Part shown: piece after piece, positions 46,223 to 54,230 of the stretch
Layout: every line of letters starts with the position of its first letter
Numbering within the stretch: the stretch's first letter is position 1
Origin: WTGA01 sp965214055
GTDB taxonomy: Bacteria > Pseudomonadota > Gammaproteobacteria > Arenicellales > Poriferihabitantaceae
NCBI GenBank assembly: GCA_965214055.1
Contig: OZ243931.1
Location: forward strand, 2,976,001-3,040,000
Direction of reading: 5' to 3'
DNA: 64,000 bases
Program-made: the position numbers and the translations under genes
Notes under the pieces: model-generated
The model's input: the letters and a program-made list of their open reading frames with translations, nothing else
What the model was told of the DNA's origin: nothing
Databases searched by the model: none

Positions 46223-46549
46223 CTACGGATCGGTCAGTTTTTCACGCAGGGTCTGCAACAGGACCTGTTGTCTTTCCAGCTGTTTCCGAAGTTCATCCCG
46301 CTCGGCATCCGACGAATTCACCTGCTCCAGCAAATCCTGGTAGACAACCCGGTTGGCCTGAATCTGCTGTTTCGCCAGTTGCAGCGTTTCCTGCAGCTCC
46401 TGATTCCGGGTTTCCAGCTGTTGGTTCATTTCGGTCAATGCCTCCACTTTCCCGGCCAGTTCAGCGGACTCTTCATTGATTTCATCTTCATCCAGGATAC
46501 AGAAAAAGGCAATGGCCACCAGAAATGGTAAAAACAGTATCCAGGGCAT
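46223..46549 (-). CDS. Small membrane-anchored coiled-coil protein, unknown
   Basis: I do not recognise this 108-residue protein. One hydrophobic helix spans about 3-19 (ILFLPFLVAIAFFCIL), followed by an acidic DEDEINEE linker and a continuous coiled coil from about 28 to the end, with heptad Leu positions and many Gln and Glu. The pattern recalls short anchored helpers such as FtsB-like or LapA-type proteins but lacks their motifs. Its ATG follows the argC stop with no base between (TAA then ATG), and the aminotransferase gene follows it closely, so all three should be translated from one mRNA. Probably anchored in the inner membrane. Confidence 0.7.
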   Translation of the reverse strand: MPWILFLPFLVAIAFFCILDEDEINEESAELAGKVEALTEMNQQLETRNQELQETLQLAKQQIQANRVVYQDLLEQVNSSDAERDELRKQLERQQVLLQTLREKLTDP

Positions 46550-47596
46550 TTACGGGACCAGCGCAATCCCGGAAAGGCCGCACCCCTCGTCCAATCCCAG
46601 CATCAGGTTCATATTCTGCACGGCCTGGCCCGCTGCCCCTTTCACCAGATTGTCCTCCACTGCCAGAACGACAATGGTCCGGGACCCGGCAGGCCGGTGC
46701 AGCGCCAGGCGGCAGACATTGCTGCCCCGGACATTTCGGGTATCGGGGTGCGACCCCACGGGAAGCACATCCACAAACCTTTCCTCCCGGTAGTACTGTT
46801 CATACAGGGACTGGATTTCATCCAGGTCGGTGGTGACGGCCCCCTCGGTCAGGCGGGCATACAAGGTAGCATGGATCCCCCGGATCATGGGGAGAAGGTG
46901 GGGAATGAACACCAGTTCCACTGCATTGCCTCCCATCTCTCTCAGGCCCTGCAGTATTTCCGGCAAATGCCGGTGCCCGGAGGCGGCATAGGCCTTGAAA
47001 GAATCCGACATCTCCGAAAACGCCGTCCCCAGGGCCGCCTTGCGGCCCGCCCCGGAAACCCCGGACTTGGCATCGGCAATCAGTGAGCCGGTTTCCACCA
47101 GACCGTTTTTCAACAGCGGCAAGAATCCCAGTTGCACGGCGGTGGGATAGCAACCCGGGTTGGCAACAATGCCGGCAGCCCGGATTTCCTCACGGTACAC
47201 CTCGGGCAACCCGTACACCGCGTCCGCCACCAGGTCCGGGCATTGATGTTTCATGCCGTACCACTGTTCCCATTCATCAACGTCCTTCAGACGGAAATCC
47301 GCCGAAAGATCAATCAGCCGTACACCGGCATCCACCAGTTCCCGGGCGTGGGACATCGCGATTCCATTGGGTGCCGCGCTGAATACCAGATCACATCGTT
47401 TGAGATTGCACTGGTCCGGGTGTGAAAATCTCAGCCCGGAAACCTGTCTCAGGGAGGGGAACAAGTCGGATACGGCATGGCCACATTCACTTCTCGATGT
47501 GATCTCCACCACTTCCGCTTCCCCATGATGGGACAGCAGGCGGATCAACTCCATCCCGGTATATCCGGTCCCCCCGATGATCCCGATCCTGAACAT
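46550..47596 (-). CDS. argC: N-acetyl-gamma-glutamyl-phosphate reductase
   Basis: ArgC reduces N-acetylglutamyl phosphate to the semialdehyde in arginine synthesis. The 348-residue protein begins with the NADP-binding GIIGGTGYTGMELIRLL and carries the catalytic Cys149 in VANPGCYPTAVQLG. The HRHLPEI stretch with the active-site histidine is also present. It is of the long type 1 class. On the minus strand it leads an operon with the small coiled-coil protein and the class V aminotransferase; no other arg genes are in the window. Confidence 0.97.
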   Translation of the reverse strand: MFRIGIIGGTGYTGMELIRLLSHHGEAEVVEITSRSECGHAVSDLFPSLRQVSGLRFSHPDQCNLKRCDLVFSAAPNGIAMSHARELVDAGVRLIDLSADFRLKDVDEWEQWYGMKHQCPDLVADAVYGLPEVYREEIRAAGIVANPGCYPTAVQLGFLPLLKNGLVETGSLIADAKSGVSGAGRKAALGTAFSEMSDSFKAYAASGHRHLPEILQGLREMGGNAVELVFIPHLLPMIRGIHATLYARLTEGAVTTDLDEIQSLYEQYYREERFVDVLPVGSHPDTRNVRGSNVCRLALHRPAGSRTIVVLAVEDNLVKGAAGQAVQNMNLMLGLDEGCGLSGIALVP

Positions 47597-47965
47597 GTCC
47601 GAAACCCGGCCTTACCCGAAGAACCCCGGAAAATCACTGCCCGGCCCACCGAAAAGTGGCCGGTCAAACCGTTTCAACCATTTTTCCCGCTTGATTTCAA
47701 AGACAATCATTCTTCAATCCTGCAACATGGCGTGACCGATATCATTTCGGTCTACAATTAACACAAGGCACGGATCAGCACCGTACGCAACTTTCCCGAT
47801 AGTACCAAATGAATCCCCGGGATGTGATTGAATTTTACGTCATCCAGGTATGGTATATTTGCTGAACCCGTTGGCTGTCCGGGCAGTGGGCACCCGGCGC
47901 ACCCTACCGGCAGCACACCGGGTGATCGAATTGGACCAGTATTCAGGAAGCAGATTCCATCAAAA
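47597..47965. other. Divergent region between argC and yggS
   Basis: About 370 bases. The frame open from 47828 into yggS encodes a Gly/Pro-rich stretch that is not family-like. Promoters for both genes are expected here, but I could not place one with confidence. Confidence 0.4.
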
Positions 47966-48691
47966 ATGAACATGGCTCTTGATGAGAACAAAATCGCGGA
48001 CAACTACCGACAGACCACCGGGCGACTACAGGAATACTGCCGTCGGCATGGCCGGGACGCGAATTCCATCCGGTTAATCGCCGTGAGCAAGCGTCATCCG
48101 GCACAAAAGGTTGCCGGGCTGGCTCGATTGGGCCAGGTGGATTTCGCGGAGAATTTCCTGCAGGAAGCTGTGGAAAAAATGCAGCAGGTCTCCGGCCTGC
48201 TCCCGGGTGAACGCGCCGCAGGCCGGTTAACATGGCATTTCATCGGCCATATCCAGAGTCGCAAGTGCAGACTCATCGCCGAACATTTTGACTGGGTACA
48301 TACCATTGACAGCCTGAAGGTCGCGCAGAAACTCAACCAATACCGAGAACACCAGCCCCCTTTGCAGGTCCTGGTCCAGGTCAACCTGCAGCAGGAAACC
48401 ACCAAGTCGGGGGTGACCGCCGACCGGGTATCGGAGTTGTCGAAATGCTTTCACTCCTTCCCGAACCTGAAATTCCGGGGCCTCATGATTCTCCCGAAAA
48501 TAGAATCCGATTTCGAAAAACAACGGGCCGTCTTTCGCGAATGCCGGGAAACCCTGGACCGGCTGAATGCCGAAGGTCATGCCCTGGACCAGCTGTCAAT
48601 GGGCATGACGGCGGACCTGGAAGCCGCCATCACGGAAGGCTCCACCCAGGTACGGATCGGGACTGCAATTTTTGGGCCCCGGCCCATCTGA
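47966..48691 (+). CDS. yggS: YggS-type PLP homeostasis protein
   Basis: A 241-residue single-domain PLP-binding protein of the YggS/PROSC family, which buffers cellular pyridoxal phosphate and has no known catalytic activity. The PLP lysine is Lys42 in IRLIAVSKRHPA, and the family LTWHFIGHIQSRK and LSMGMTADLEAAITEGSTQVRIGTAIFG motifs are intact. The ATG at 47966 gives the usual N-terminus; another lies two codons on. In most gammaproteobacteria proC and yggT follow directly; here a TnpB element separates them. Confidence 0.95.
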   Translation: MNMALDENKIADNYRQTTGRLQEYCRRHGRDANSIRLIAVSKRHPAQKVAGLARLGQVDFAENFLQEAVEKMQQVSGLLPGERAAGRLTWHFIGHIQSRKCRLIAEHFDWVHTIDSLKVAQKLNQYREHQPPLQVLVQVNLQQETTKSGVTADRVSELSKCFHSFPNLKFRGLMILPKIESDFEKQRAVFRECRETLDRLNAEGHALDQLSMGMTADLEAAITEGSTQVRIGTAIFGPRPI

Positions 48692-48707
48692 ATGAAAACA
48701 AAGGGAA

Positions 48708-48719
48708 TTATATATTTAA
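48708..48719. repeat. Left copy of near-perfect inverted 12-mer flanking tnpB
   Basis: TTATATATTTAA here matches the reverse complement of the sequence at 50158-50169 (TTATATACTTAA) at 11 of 12 positions. Being AT-rich it could be chance, but the two copies bracket the interval that interrupts yggS-proC. Confidence 0.4.
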
Positions 48720-48785
48720 CTTAATGGTATAGTCCGCCCCCACCTTCGGGAAGCGGAGTGTTGTGGCTGGTTTCGCCTTCAACAC

Positions 48786-48804
48786 AGGGGGGCTTTCACC
48801 CCCT
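48786..48804 (+). repeat. G-rich hairpin in the left flank of the TnpB element
   Basis: AGGGGG pairs with CCCCCT around a GCTTTCA loop, about 108 bases before the tnpB start. IS200/IS605 elements carry imperfect subterminal hairpins recognised by TnpA; this is a candidate left-end structure. Confidence 0.5.
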
Positions 48805-48911
48805 ACCTTTTGCCAGTTCGCCTGGCGTACCATTTCTACTTTGCATCGACATCTCAGGTTAATGTTGAACCCAAGTACTTGTTATTCACCAAACCGGGTA
48901 TAATCCGAAAC

Positions 48912-50147
48912 ATGGAGCACCGGGGAATCCGCTATCGTCTTTACCCAAAGACCAGACAAAAGGCTGAAATGCTCCACCAGTGTCTGGGTGCCACCCGCTT
49001 TGTGTGGAATCATTTCCTTGCCCGGAACAGGCAAATGATGGAAGCTCACCGCAACGATGAGTCCTTGCCCCGCCCGAAGGTTTCGTTTTTCTCATTGGGA
49101 AAGGAGTTTATCCAGTTAAGACGACAAACCGACTGGCTGCAGAAACTGCCCTGTGCGCCGATCCGGTACACCCTGAAATACTATTCGGATGCCTGGAAGC
49201 AGTGTTTTGAGTCGGGAAAGGGGTTTCCGAAGTTCCAATCCCGGGCCAATCATTCCGATTCCGTGACCTTTGTGAAAGGAACCTTCCAGTTGAACGGGAA
49301 TTCCCTGCATTTACAGAAGATTGGACAGGTGGTGTTGAGCGGAAGCCATCCGTATGCCGACGCTGAACCGGTATCTGTGGTGATCCAACAGGAAGGGAAC
49401 CGGTTCTATGCCATGGTGGGTTACCGGGTGGACGAAGTTCAAAGGAACGACAATGGCAAGGCCATTGGCGTGGACATGAATGTCCGGCAATTTGCGACCA
49501 GTGAAGGGGAGATCCGGCGAATGCCCCGGCTTGACCGGCTCGAAGCCAGGAGAAGGCGGTATCAACGCATGATGGCCAGGAGACAGAAGCCGACGAAACG
49601 GAAGCAAAAAGACGGCACGATGGTGTATACCAACGGCTCGAAGCGTTATGAAACGGCGCGGATCAAAAGTGCCAGGGTCAGTCGTAGGATCAAGCATATC
49701 CGAGGAAACTGGCATCACCCCGAATCGAGAAAGATTGCGGATCAATCCCAGTACGTGGTGGTTGAGAACCTGAACACCCGGGGCATGACGAGGTCTGCGA
49801 AGGGGGACAGGGAGAATCCGGGCCGGAACGTCAAACAGAAGTCGGGGTTGAACCGGGAAATCCTGAACACCGGCTGGTCGGGATTCAAACAGAAACTCGG
49901 CTACAAATCGGAGTTGATTGAGGTCGACCCCAGGAATACCAGTCGGAGGTGTCATGCGTGTGGACACACCGACAAAGACAACCGCAGGACGCAAGCACAA
50001 TTCAGGTGCGTCGAATGCGGACATCGGGGCAATGCGGACATCAATGCTGCATTGAATATTTTAGCCCTGGGGACTCGGGTGGTTGGACGTGGGAGAGGCG
50101 ATTGCGTTGGCAACCTCAATGATCCGTCAAGAAAATATACCGATTGA
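48912..50147 (+). CDS. tnpB: RNA-guided endonuclease TnpB
   Basis: A 411-residue TnpB (IS605 OrfB) protein, the family of RNA-guided DNA nucleases ancestral to Cas12. All catalytic RuvC residues are present: Asp188 in AIGVDMNV, Glu285 in VVVENLN and Asp376 in GNADINAALN. The zinc finger is complete with CHACGH (Cys347, Cys350) and CVECGH (Cys366, Cys369). The N-terminal wedge/REC part starts with IRYRLYPKTRQKAEML and LGATRFVWNHFLARN. The start was set at ATG 48912; an open frame back to 48810 runs through the left-end hairpin region and is not family-like. No frameshift or stop disrupts it, so it looks active or recently so. A guide RNA would be expected over its 3' end. Confidence 0.96.
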   Translation: MEHRGIRYRLYPKTRQKAEMLHQCLGATRFVWNHFLARNRQMMEAHRNDESLPRPKVSFFSLGKEFIQLRRQTDWLQKLPCAPIRYTLKYYSDAWKQCFESGKGFPKFQSRANHSDSVTFVKGTFQLNGNSLHLQKIGQVVLSGSHPYADAEPVSVVIQQEGNRFYAMVGYRVDEVQRNDNGKAIGVDMNVRQFATSEGEIRRMPRLDRLEARRRRYQRMMARRQKPTKRKQKDGTMVYTNGSKRYETARIKSARVSRRIKHIRGNWHHPESRKIADQSQYVVVENLNTRGMTRSAKGDRENPGRNVKQKSGLNREILNTGWSGFKQKLGYKSELIEVDPRNTSRRCHACGHTDKDNRRTQAQFRCVECGHRGNADINAALNILALGTRVVGRGRGDCVGNLNDPSRKYTD

Positions 50148-50169
50148 TTTTGTCAATTTAAGTATATAA
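50060..50169 (+). ncRNA. Candidate TnpB guide (omega/re-) RNA region
   Basis: TnpB nucleases use an RNA made from the end of their own gene and the element's right end. The 3' part of tnpB and the next 20 bases are the expected location. The call rests on family behaviour and position; I did not fold it or compare copies, and the right boundary is uncertain by tens of bases. Confidence 0.35.
50158..50169. repeat. Right copy of near-perfect inverted 12-mer flanking tnpB
   Basis: TTAAGTATATAA, 11 of 12 bases the inverse of 48708-48719. It ends 16 bases before the proC start, so if it marks the right end the proC leader is largely made of element sequence. Confidence 0.4.
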
Positions 50170-50185
50170 GTCCCAAGACAAAAAC

Positions 50186-51025
50186 ATGACAATCCTGAAA
50201 CCGGACCCAACACTGGCCTTTATCGGTGGCGGCAACATGGCCCGGAGCATCATTGGCGGACTGGTTTCCTCGGGCTGGCCCGTGGACCGGTTCCGGGTTT
50301 CCGATCCATCCAGGAGCCAGCGTAATTTTCTTGAGGACGAATTCAATCTCTCCTGCTTTGGGGACAATGCTCAATGCGTTGAAACCGCAGAGATCGTCAT
50401 TCTCGCCGTGAAACCCCAGGTGCTCAGGCAGGCACTGGATTCCATCCGGGACCCGCTGGTTGCCCGGCAACCCCTGCTCATATCCATTGCCGCCGGAATT
50501 CGCAGTACCACCATTGCCCGCTGGGTCGGCGAAGAAATCCCCATCGTCCGGGTCATGCCCAACACGCCCGCACTGGTGAATTGCGGAATTTCGGGGATGA
50601 TGGCCAATCCGCTGGCCAGTGATCAGCAAAAACGGGATGCCGAACAGATCATGCGGGCGGTGGGGGAAATCGTCTGGGTCGACTCGGACGAGGACATTGA
50701 CACGGTAACCGGAATTTCAGGGAGTGGTCCGGCATATTTTTTCAAGTTAATGGAAATCATGATCCAGACCGGAGTCCAACATGGGCTGGACGGCCCCACC
50801 GCAGGAAAACTGGCCCTTCAGACCGCATTGGGGGCAGCCAAACTGGCATTGGACAGTAAACATGGTCCGGATGAGTTGAGACGACAGGTCACCTCTCCGG
50901 GAGGAACCACTGAAGCAGCCATCCGGGCAATGGAAGACCGGGACATTGACGCGACCTTCTCATCCGGAATAACTGCCGCTATAGTAAAATCGGATGACCT
51001 GGCCAAAACACTTGGAGAGATGTAA
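50186..51025 (+). CDS. proC: Pyrroline-5-carboxylate reductase
   Basis: A 279-residue enzyme performing the last step of proline synthesis, reduction of pyrroline-5-carboxylate with NAD(P)H. The nucleotide-binding motif is FIGGGNMARSIIGGL (12-26), and the family C-terminal signature is DELRRQVTSPGGTTEAAIRAMEDR, intact. The ATG at 50186 lacks a clear Shine-Dalgarno, perhaps because the upstream sequence was replaced by the TnpB element. Its TAA directly abuts the yggT ATG, so the two remain coupled. Confidence 0.96.
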   Translation: MTILKPDPTLAFIGGGNMARSIIGGLVSSGWPVDRFRVSDPSRSQRNFLEDEFNLSCFGDNAQCVETAEIVILAVKPQVLRQALDSIRDPLVARQPLLISIAAGIRSTTIARWVGEEIPIVRVMPNTPALVNCGISGMMANPLASDQQKRDAEQIMRAVGEIVWVDSDEDIDTVTGISGSGPAYFFKLMEIMIQTGVQHGLDGPTAGKLALQTALGAAKLALDSKHGPDELRRQVTSPGGTTEAAIRAMEDRDIDATFSSGITAAIVKSDDLAKTLGEM

Positions 51026-51598
51026 ATGCCTTACCTGCTGAACGCATCCAGTTTTCTCATCGACATGATTCTGGGGGTCTACCTCATCGCCGTGGTATTG
51101 CGCTTTCTGTTCCAGATACTGCAGGTCGATTTCAGGAACCCGGTCTCCCAGATGGTGGTGGCATTAACCAATCCACCGCTGAAACTTTTACGCCGGTATA
51201 TCCCGGGGTTCTATGGCATTGACCTGGCATCGGTGGTCCTGATGCTGGTGGTTGGCGTGGCCAAAACCGGAGCATTGCTTCTGGTCTCGGGTATCCCTTT
51301 CAACTTTGCCGGGTCCGTGGTATTGAGCGTGGCCGAAGTGATCAACCTCATCACCTGGATCATGATCATTGTCATTCTCGTGAGCGCGATATTGAGTTGG
51401 GTTGCCCCCAGAAACTACAACCCGGTATTTCGCCTGGTGGGGGAAATGAGCTATCCAATACTCCGACCTTTTCGCAGTATATTGCCGGCATTTGGCGGCC
51501 TTGACCTGACCCCAATCCTTGCACTGCTGGTCCTGAACCTGGTTCAGCGCCTTGTCGTATTGCCCATCAGCGATTTCGGTCGAAGCCTGTTCCTGTAA
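51026..51598 (+). CDS. yggT: YggT family integral membrane protein
   Basis: A 190-residue inner-membrane protein with two repeated YGGT units, each of two helices with a conserved NP-x(5-8)-RP type ending (RNPVSQMVVALTNPPLKLLRRYIP and NYNPVFRLVGEMSYPILRPFRSILP). The family is linked to osmotic tolerance and, in some species, cell division placement. It begins at the base after the proC stop with a GGAGA sequence upstream. It converges with the AmpG-like gene, which ends eight bases further on the other strand. Confidence 0.94.
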   Translation: MPYLLNASSFLIDMILGVYLIAVVLRFLFQILQVDFRNPVSQMVVALTNPPLKLLRRYIPGFYGIDLASVVLMLVVGVAKTGALLLVSGIPFNFAGSVVLSVAEVINLITWIMIIVILVSAILSWVAPRNYNPVFRLVGEMSYPILRPFRSILPAFGGLDLTPILALLVLNLVQRLVVLPISDFGRSLFL

Positions 51599-51605
51599 CC
51601 TGGGG

Positions 51606-53153
51606 TCAGGAGAACCTCGAGTCCCGGGAGATCAGAACAATGAGAATCACAACGGGTATACCGAGCACAGCGGTAAGAAGGAAAAACCCCGAATAACCCA
51701 TCGTATTCACCATCCCGCCGGAATACCCCCCCAGAACCTTTGGAATCAGGGTCATGATGGATGAAAAAATTGCAAACTGCATGGCCGTAAACCGGATGCT
51801 GGTCAAAGAGGAAAGAAAGGCAACAAACGCGACACTCGCAATCCCGGCACATAAACTGTCGGCCCCAATGACCAGGTAAAGGAAAAACAGGTCGTACCCG
51901 ATTTTTGCCAGCACCATGAACAACAGGTTGGTCGCCGCTGAGAGCACAGCGCCCGCCAGCAGTGTTTTCATCACGCCGAAACGCAACGCACACAGTCCGC
52001 CGACAAAACCACCCAGAAGCGTCATGCCCAGACCGAATACCTTGGATACCGTGGCAATTTCATTCTTGGTAAACCCGATGTCCTGGTAAAATATATTGGC
52101 AATCACACCCAGCACAATGTCTGAAATTCGGTACAGACCAACCAGACAAAGCAGGAGCAACGCGGTGTGCAGTCCATAACGGGAAAAAAACTCGGTGACC
52201 GGATTCAGATAGAGCTTTCGGATCACTGTAAATTCCACCATTTGGGTCCGGGACAACCCGGCTGCAGTGACCACCACCAGCCCCAGTCCAACACTTAATT
52301 TCAACAACTCAACCACCACCCCTCCCAAAACCCGGTTGCCGGTGATTTCTGCCAGGGTCCCCTTCAGCTCAGCCCCGAATTCCGCCAGCCCCAGATAGCT
52401 CAGAACGAAGACTGCAACGCAACACAAAAAGAGCACCACGACCTGTACCTGCTGGCGGACGCTGGTGAGCCCGTCCTTTACTTCGAGGACTGGCTCCGGT
52501 ATCAACAAAACGGTGACCATTCCAACCAGCATGCACGATGCCATGACCAGGTAGGTTTTTTGCCAGGCGCCATACGAATACATTTGTTCGGTGGACCCGA
52601 AATAACTCGCAAGATACAGGGCCCCCGCCCCCGCAACCAGCATTCCAATGCGGTATCCCGCAATATAGGTTGAGGACATCAGTGCCTGGAGCCTGGCCTC
52701 GGCGGATTCAATGCGGTAGGCATCAATGACAATATCCTGGGTTGCCGAAGAAAACCCCAGCATCACCGCGGCAAGGGCCAGGTATGAGAGATTGAACCCG
52801 ACCGCAGCGGGGTCCATTGAAGACATCAGGACGATGGCCAGCATGACCAGTATCTGGGAAAAGATCATCCAGCTTCGCCTGCGGCCCAGAAGACGGGTCA
52901 ATATCGGTAGCGGCAGACTGTCCACCAGGGGCGCCCATACAAATTTGAACGAATACCCGAGCGCGGCCCAGCTGAAAAACGTCACCACTGCACGGTTAAT
53001 CCCGGCTTCTCGCAACCATAGGGAGAGCGAAGAGAAAATCAATAGCAGGGGCAGTCCCGCCGAAAACCCCAAAAACAGCATGGTGATTACCCGGGGATGG
53101 GTGAATCCGTTCACCGCCTCTGCCCAGGTAGTGGAGTTATTCGATCGGAACAT
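51606..53153 (-). CDS. AmpG-family muropeptide-type MFS permease
   Basis: A 515-residue major facilitator protein of the AmpG type, which brings anhydro-muropeptides released during wall turnover back into the cytoplasm. The family N-terminus MLFLGFSAGLPLLLIFSSLSLWLREAGI and the motif SSATQDIVIDAYRIE are clear. It has an extra central region of about 100 residues (roughly 235-330) with two or three more helices, compared with 12-helix transporters; AmpG of E. coli also has two additional helices. It diverges from pyrE with 103 bases between starts. No ampD or ampR gene is nearby. Confidence 0.9.
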   Translation of the reverse strand: MFRSNNSTTWAEAVNGFTHPRVITMLFLGFSAGLPLLLIFSSLSLWLREAGINRAVVTFFSWAALGYSFKFVWAPLVDSLPLPILTRLLGRRRSWMIFSQILVMLAIVLMSSMDPAAVGFNLSYLALAAVMLGFSSATQDIVIDAYRIESAEARLQALMSSTYIAGYRIGMLVAGAGALYLASYFGSTEQMYSYGAWQKTYLVMASCMLVGMVTVLLIPEPVLEVKDGLTSVRQQVQVVVLFLCCVAVFVLSYLGLAEFGAELKGTLAEITGNRVLGGVVVELLKLSVGLGLVVVTAAGLSRTQMVEFTVIRKLYLNPVTEFFSRYGLHTALLLLCLVGLYRISDIVLGVIANIFYQDIGFTKNEIATVSKVFGLGMTLLGGFVGGLCALRFGVMKTLLAGAVLSAATNLLFMVLAKIGYDLFFLYLVIGADSLCAGIASVAFVAFLSSLTSIRFTAMQFAIFSSIMTLIPKVLGGYSGGMVNTMGYSGFFLLTAVLGIPVVILIVLISRDSRFS

Positions 53154-53256
53154 CGTTCATTTTATGGAGAGGGTTTCTCTGGATATGGCTTTTCGGCTTC
53201 CAAGACCTGTGCAGTTGTACTACAGTTGCTATCAATCACTATCGGTCGTGCGGATC

Positions 53257-53916
53257 ATGTTGGATTACAAAACTGAATTCCTGAAAATATGCGTTGGAAA
53301 TCATATTTTCAGATTTGGAGAGTTTACACTCAAATCCGGTAGGATAAGCCCCTATTTTTTCAATGCCGGCCTGTTTAACAATGGCGAACTGCTGAACCGG
53401 CTGTCTTCAGCCTACGCACGACTGATTGTTGAGAACTTCTCCTCTCCTTTCATGCTGTATGGGCCGGCTTACAAGGGCATTCCCCTCGCAGCCGCCACGT
53501 CAATGCAACTGGCACAAAACCATCAACTGAACATTCCCTATGCATTCAATCGCAAGGAAACCAAGGACCACGGAGAAGGAGGCAGGACGGTGGGTGCGGA
53601 ACTGAACGGCCAAGTCATCATCGTGGACGATGTCATTACGGCCGGCACGTCCGTCCATGAATCCATCGAAATCATATCGGCTTGCGGCGCCGAGCCCGGT
53701 GCCATTGTCATCGCACTTGACCGACAGGAAACGGTGGATGGTGAACCCCTGTCTGCGATCCAGAAAATTGAACAACAGTACGGGGTCCCCGTACTTGCTC
53801 TCCTAAAGCTGGAAGACCTGATTGAATATTTGCAAACCGATCCATCGTTCCAGAAACACCACCGGGACATCCAGCAATACCGGGATGCCTATGGATTGAC
53901 GTCTGAAACGGGTTAA
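53257..53916 (+). CDS. pyrE: Orotate phosphoribosyltransferase
   Basis: A 219-residue enzyme of UMP synthesis that joins orotate to PRPP. The PRPP-binding loop VIIVDDVITAGTS and the flexible-loop region RKETKDHGEGG with catalytic Lys and His are intact, as is LYGPAYKGIPLA. The start was set at ATG 53257, giving the family N-terminus KTEFLKICVGNHIFRFGEFTLKSGR; the frame extends far upstream through the antisense of the AmpG-like gene but that part is not real protein. Length equals the usual 213 residues plus a short tail. Confidence 0.97.
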   Translation: MLDYKTEFLKICVGNHIFRFGEFTLKSGRISPYFFNAGLFNNGELLNRLSSAYARLIVENFSSPFMLYGPAYKGIPLAAATSMQLAQNHQLNIPYAFNRKETKDHGEGGRTVGAELNGQVIIVDDVITAGTSVHESIEIISACGAEPGAIVIALDRQETVDGEPLSAIQKIEQQYGVPVLALLKLEDLIEYLQTDPSFQKHHRDIQQYRDAYGLTSETG

Positions 53917-54230
53917 TTCGGTCCTTCACTGGTATTCGGCCGTCCGCGAGTCAGGCGGAAAAGGAAAGCGGCAGACAGGGATGCGGTGGGACGGATTTTT
54001 ATCCACCCACGCTGGGAAGAATATAGCTTTCCTGCAACCGGCACCGTACACTCAGCAGCCAATCGGAAACCCGTAGAACACCATCCGGTTTCAGGATCAT
54101 CGTATCGAGGCCGGAGCGGCAACCATCCAGTCCCCGAATGGAACGGTTCAGTCGTGCTCGTATCGCACCAGACCCCTGTGAAGCACAACATCTTCCGTCA
54201 GACACGCCCGAAAAGCAGAGGTGAAAATAT
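53917..54230. other. Non-coding stretch after pyrE
   Basis: About 310 bases between pyrE and the antitoxin gene. I searched it for the BrnT-type toxin that normally precedes a BrnA-type antitoxin and found no such coding sequence in the plus-strand frames. It may contain unrecognisable remnants; nothing else is supported. Confidence 0.4.

Larger units (their letters stand above)
48692..50185 (+). mobile_element. TnpB-only insertion of the IS200/IS605 superfamily, ends approximate
   Basis: The block between yggS and proC, two genes that are normally neighbours, is filled by a single tnpB gene with structured non-coding flanks and no tnpA transposase. The left flank (48700-48911) holds the hairpin AGGGGG-loop-CCCCCT at 48786-48804 and a GCCAG/CTGGC stem at 48812-48826. 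An AT-rich 12-mer at 48708-48719 recurs inverted at 50158-50169 with one mismatch. Elements of this group usually lack target duplications, so exact ends cannot be set from one copy; the coordinates bracket the foreign interval. It would need a TnpA supplied elsewhere to move. Confidence 0.8.

Noticed and set aside
47828..47965. 46-residue N-terminal extension of YggS
   Set aside because: Gly/Pro-rich and not found in the family; ATG 47966 gives the normal start.
48810..48911. 34-residue N-terminal extension of TnpB
   Set aside because: It runs through the structured left-end region; TnpB proteins normally start just before the IRYRLYPKTRQ segment.
52726..53256. 177-codon upstream extension of pyrE
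   Set aside because: It is antisense to the AmpG-like gene, has low-complexity Arg/Ser content and precedes a perfect PyrE N-terminus at ATG 53257.
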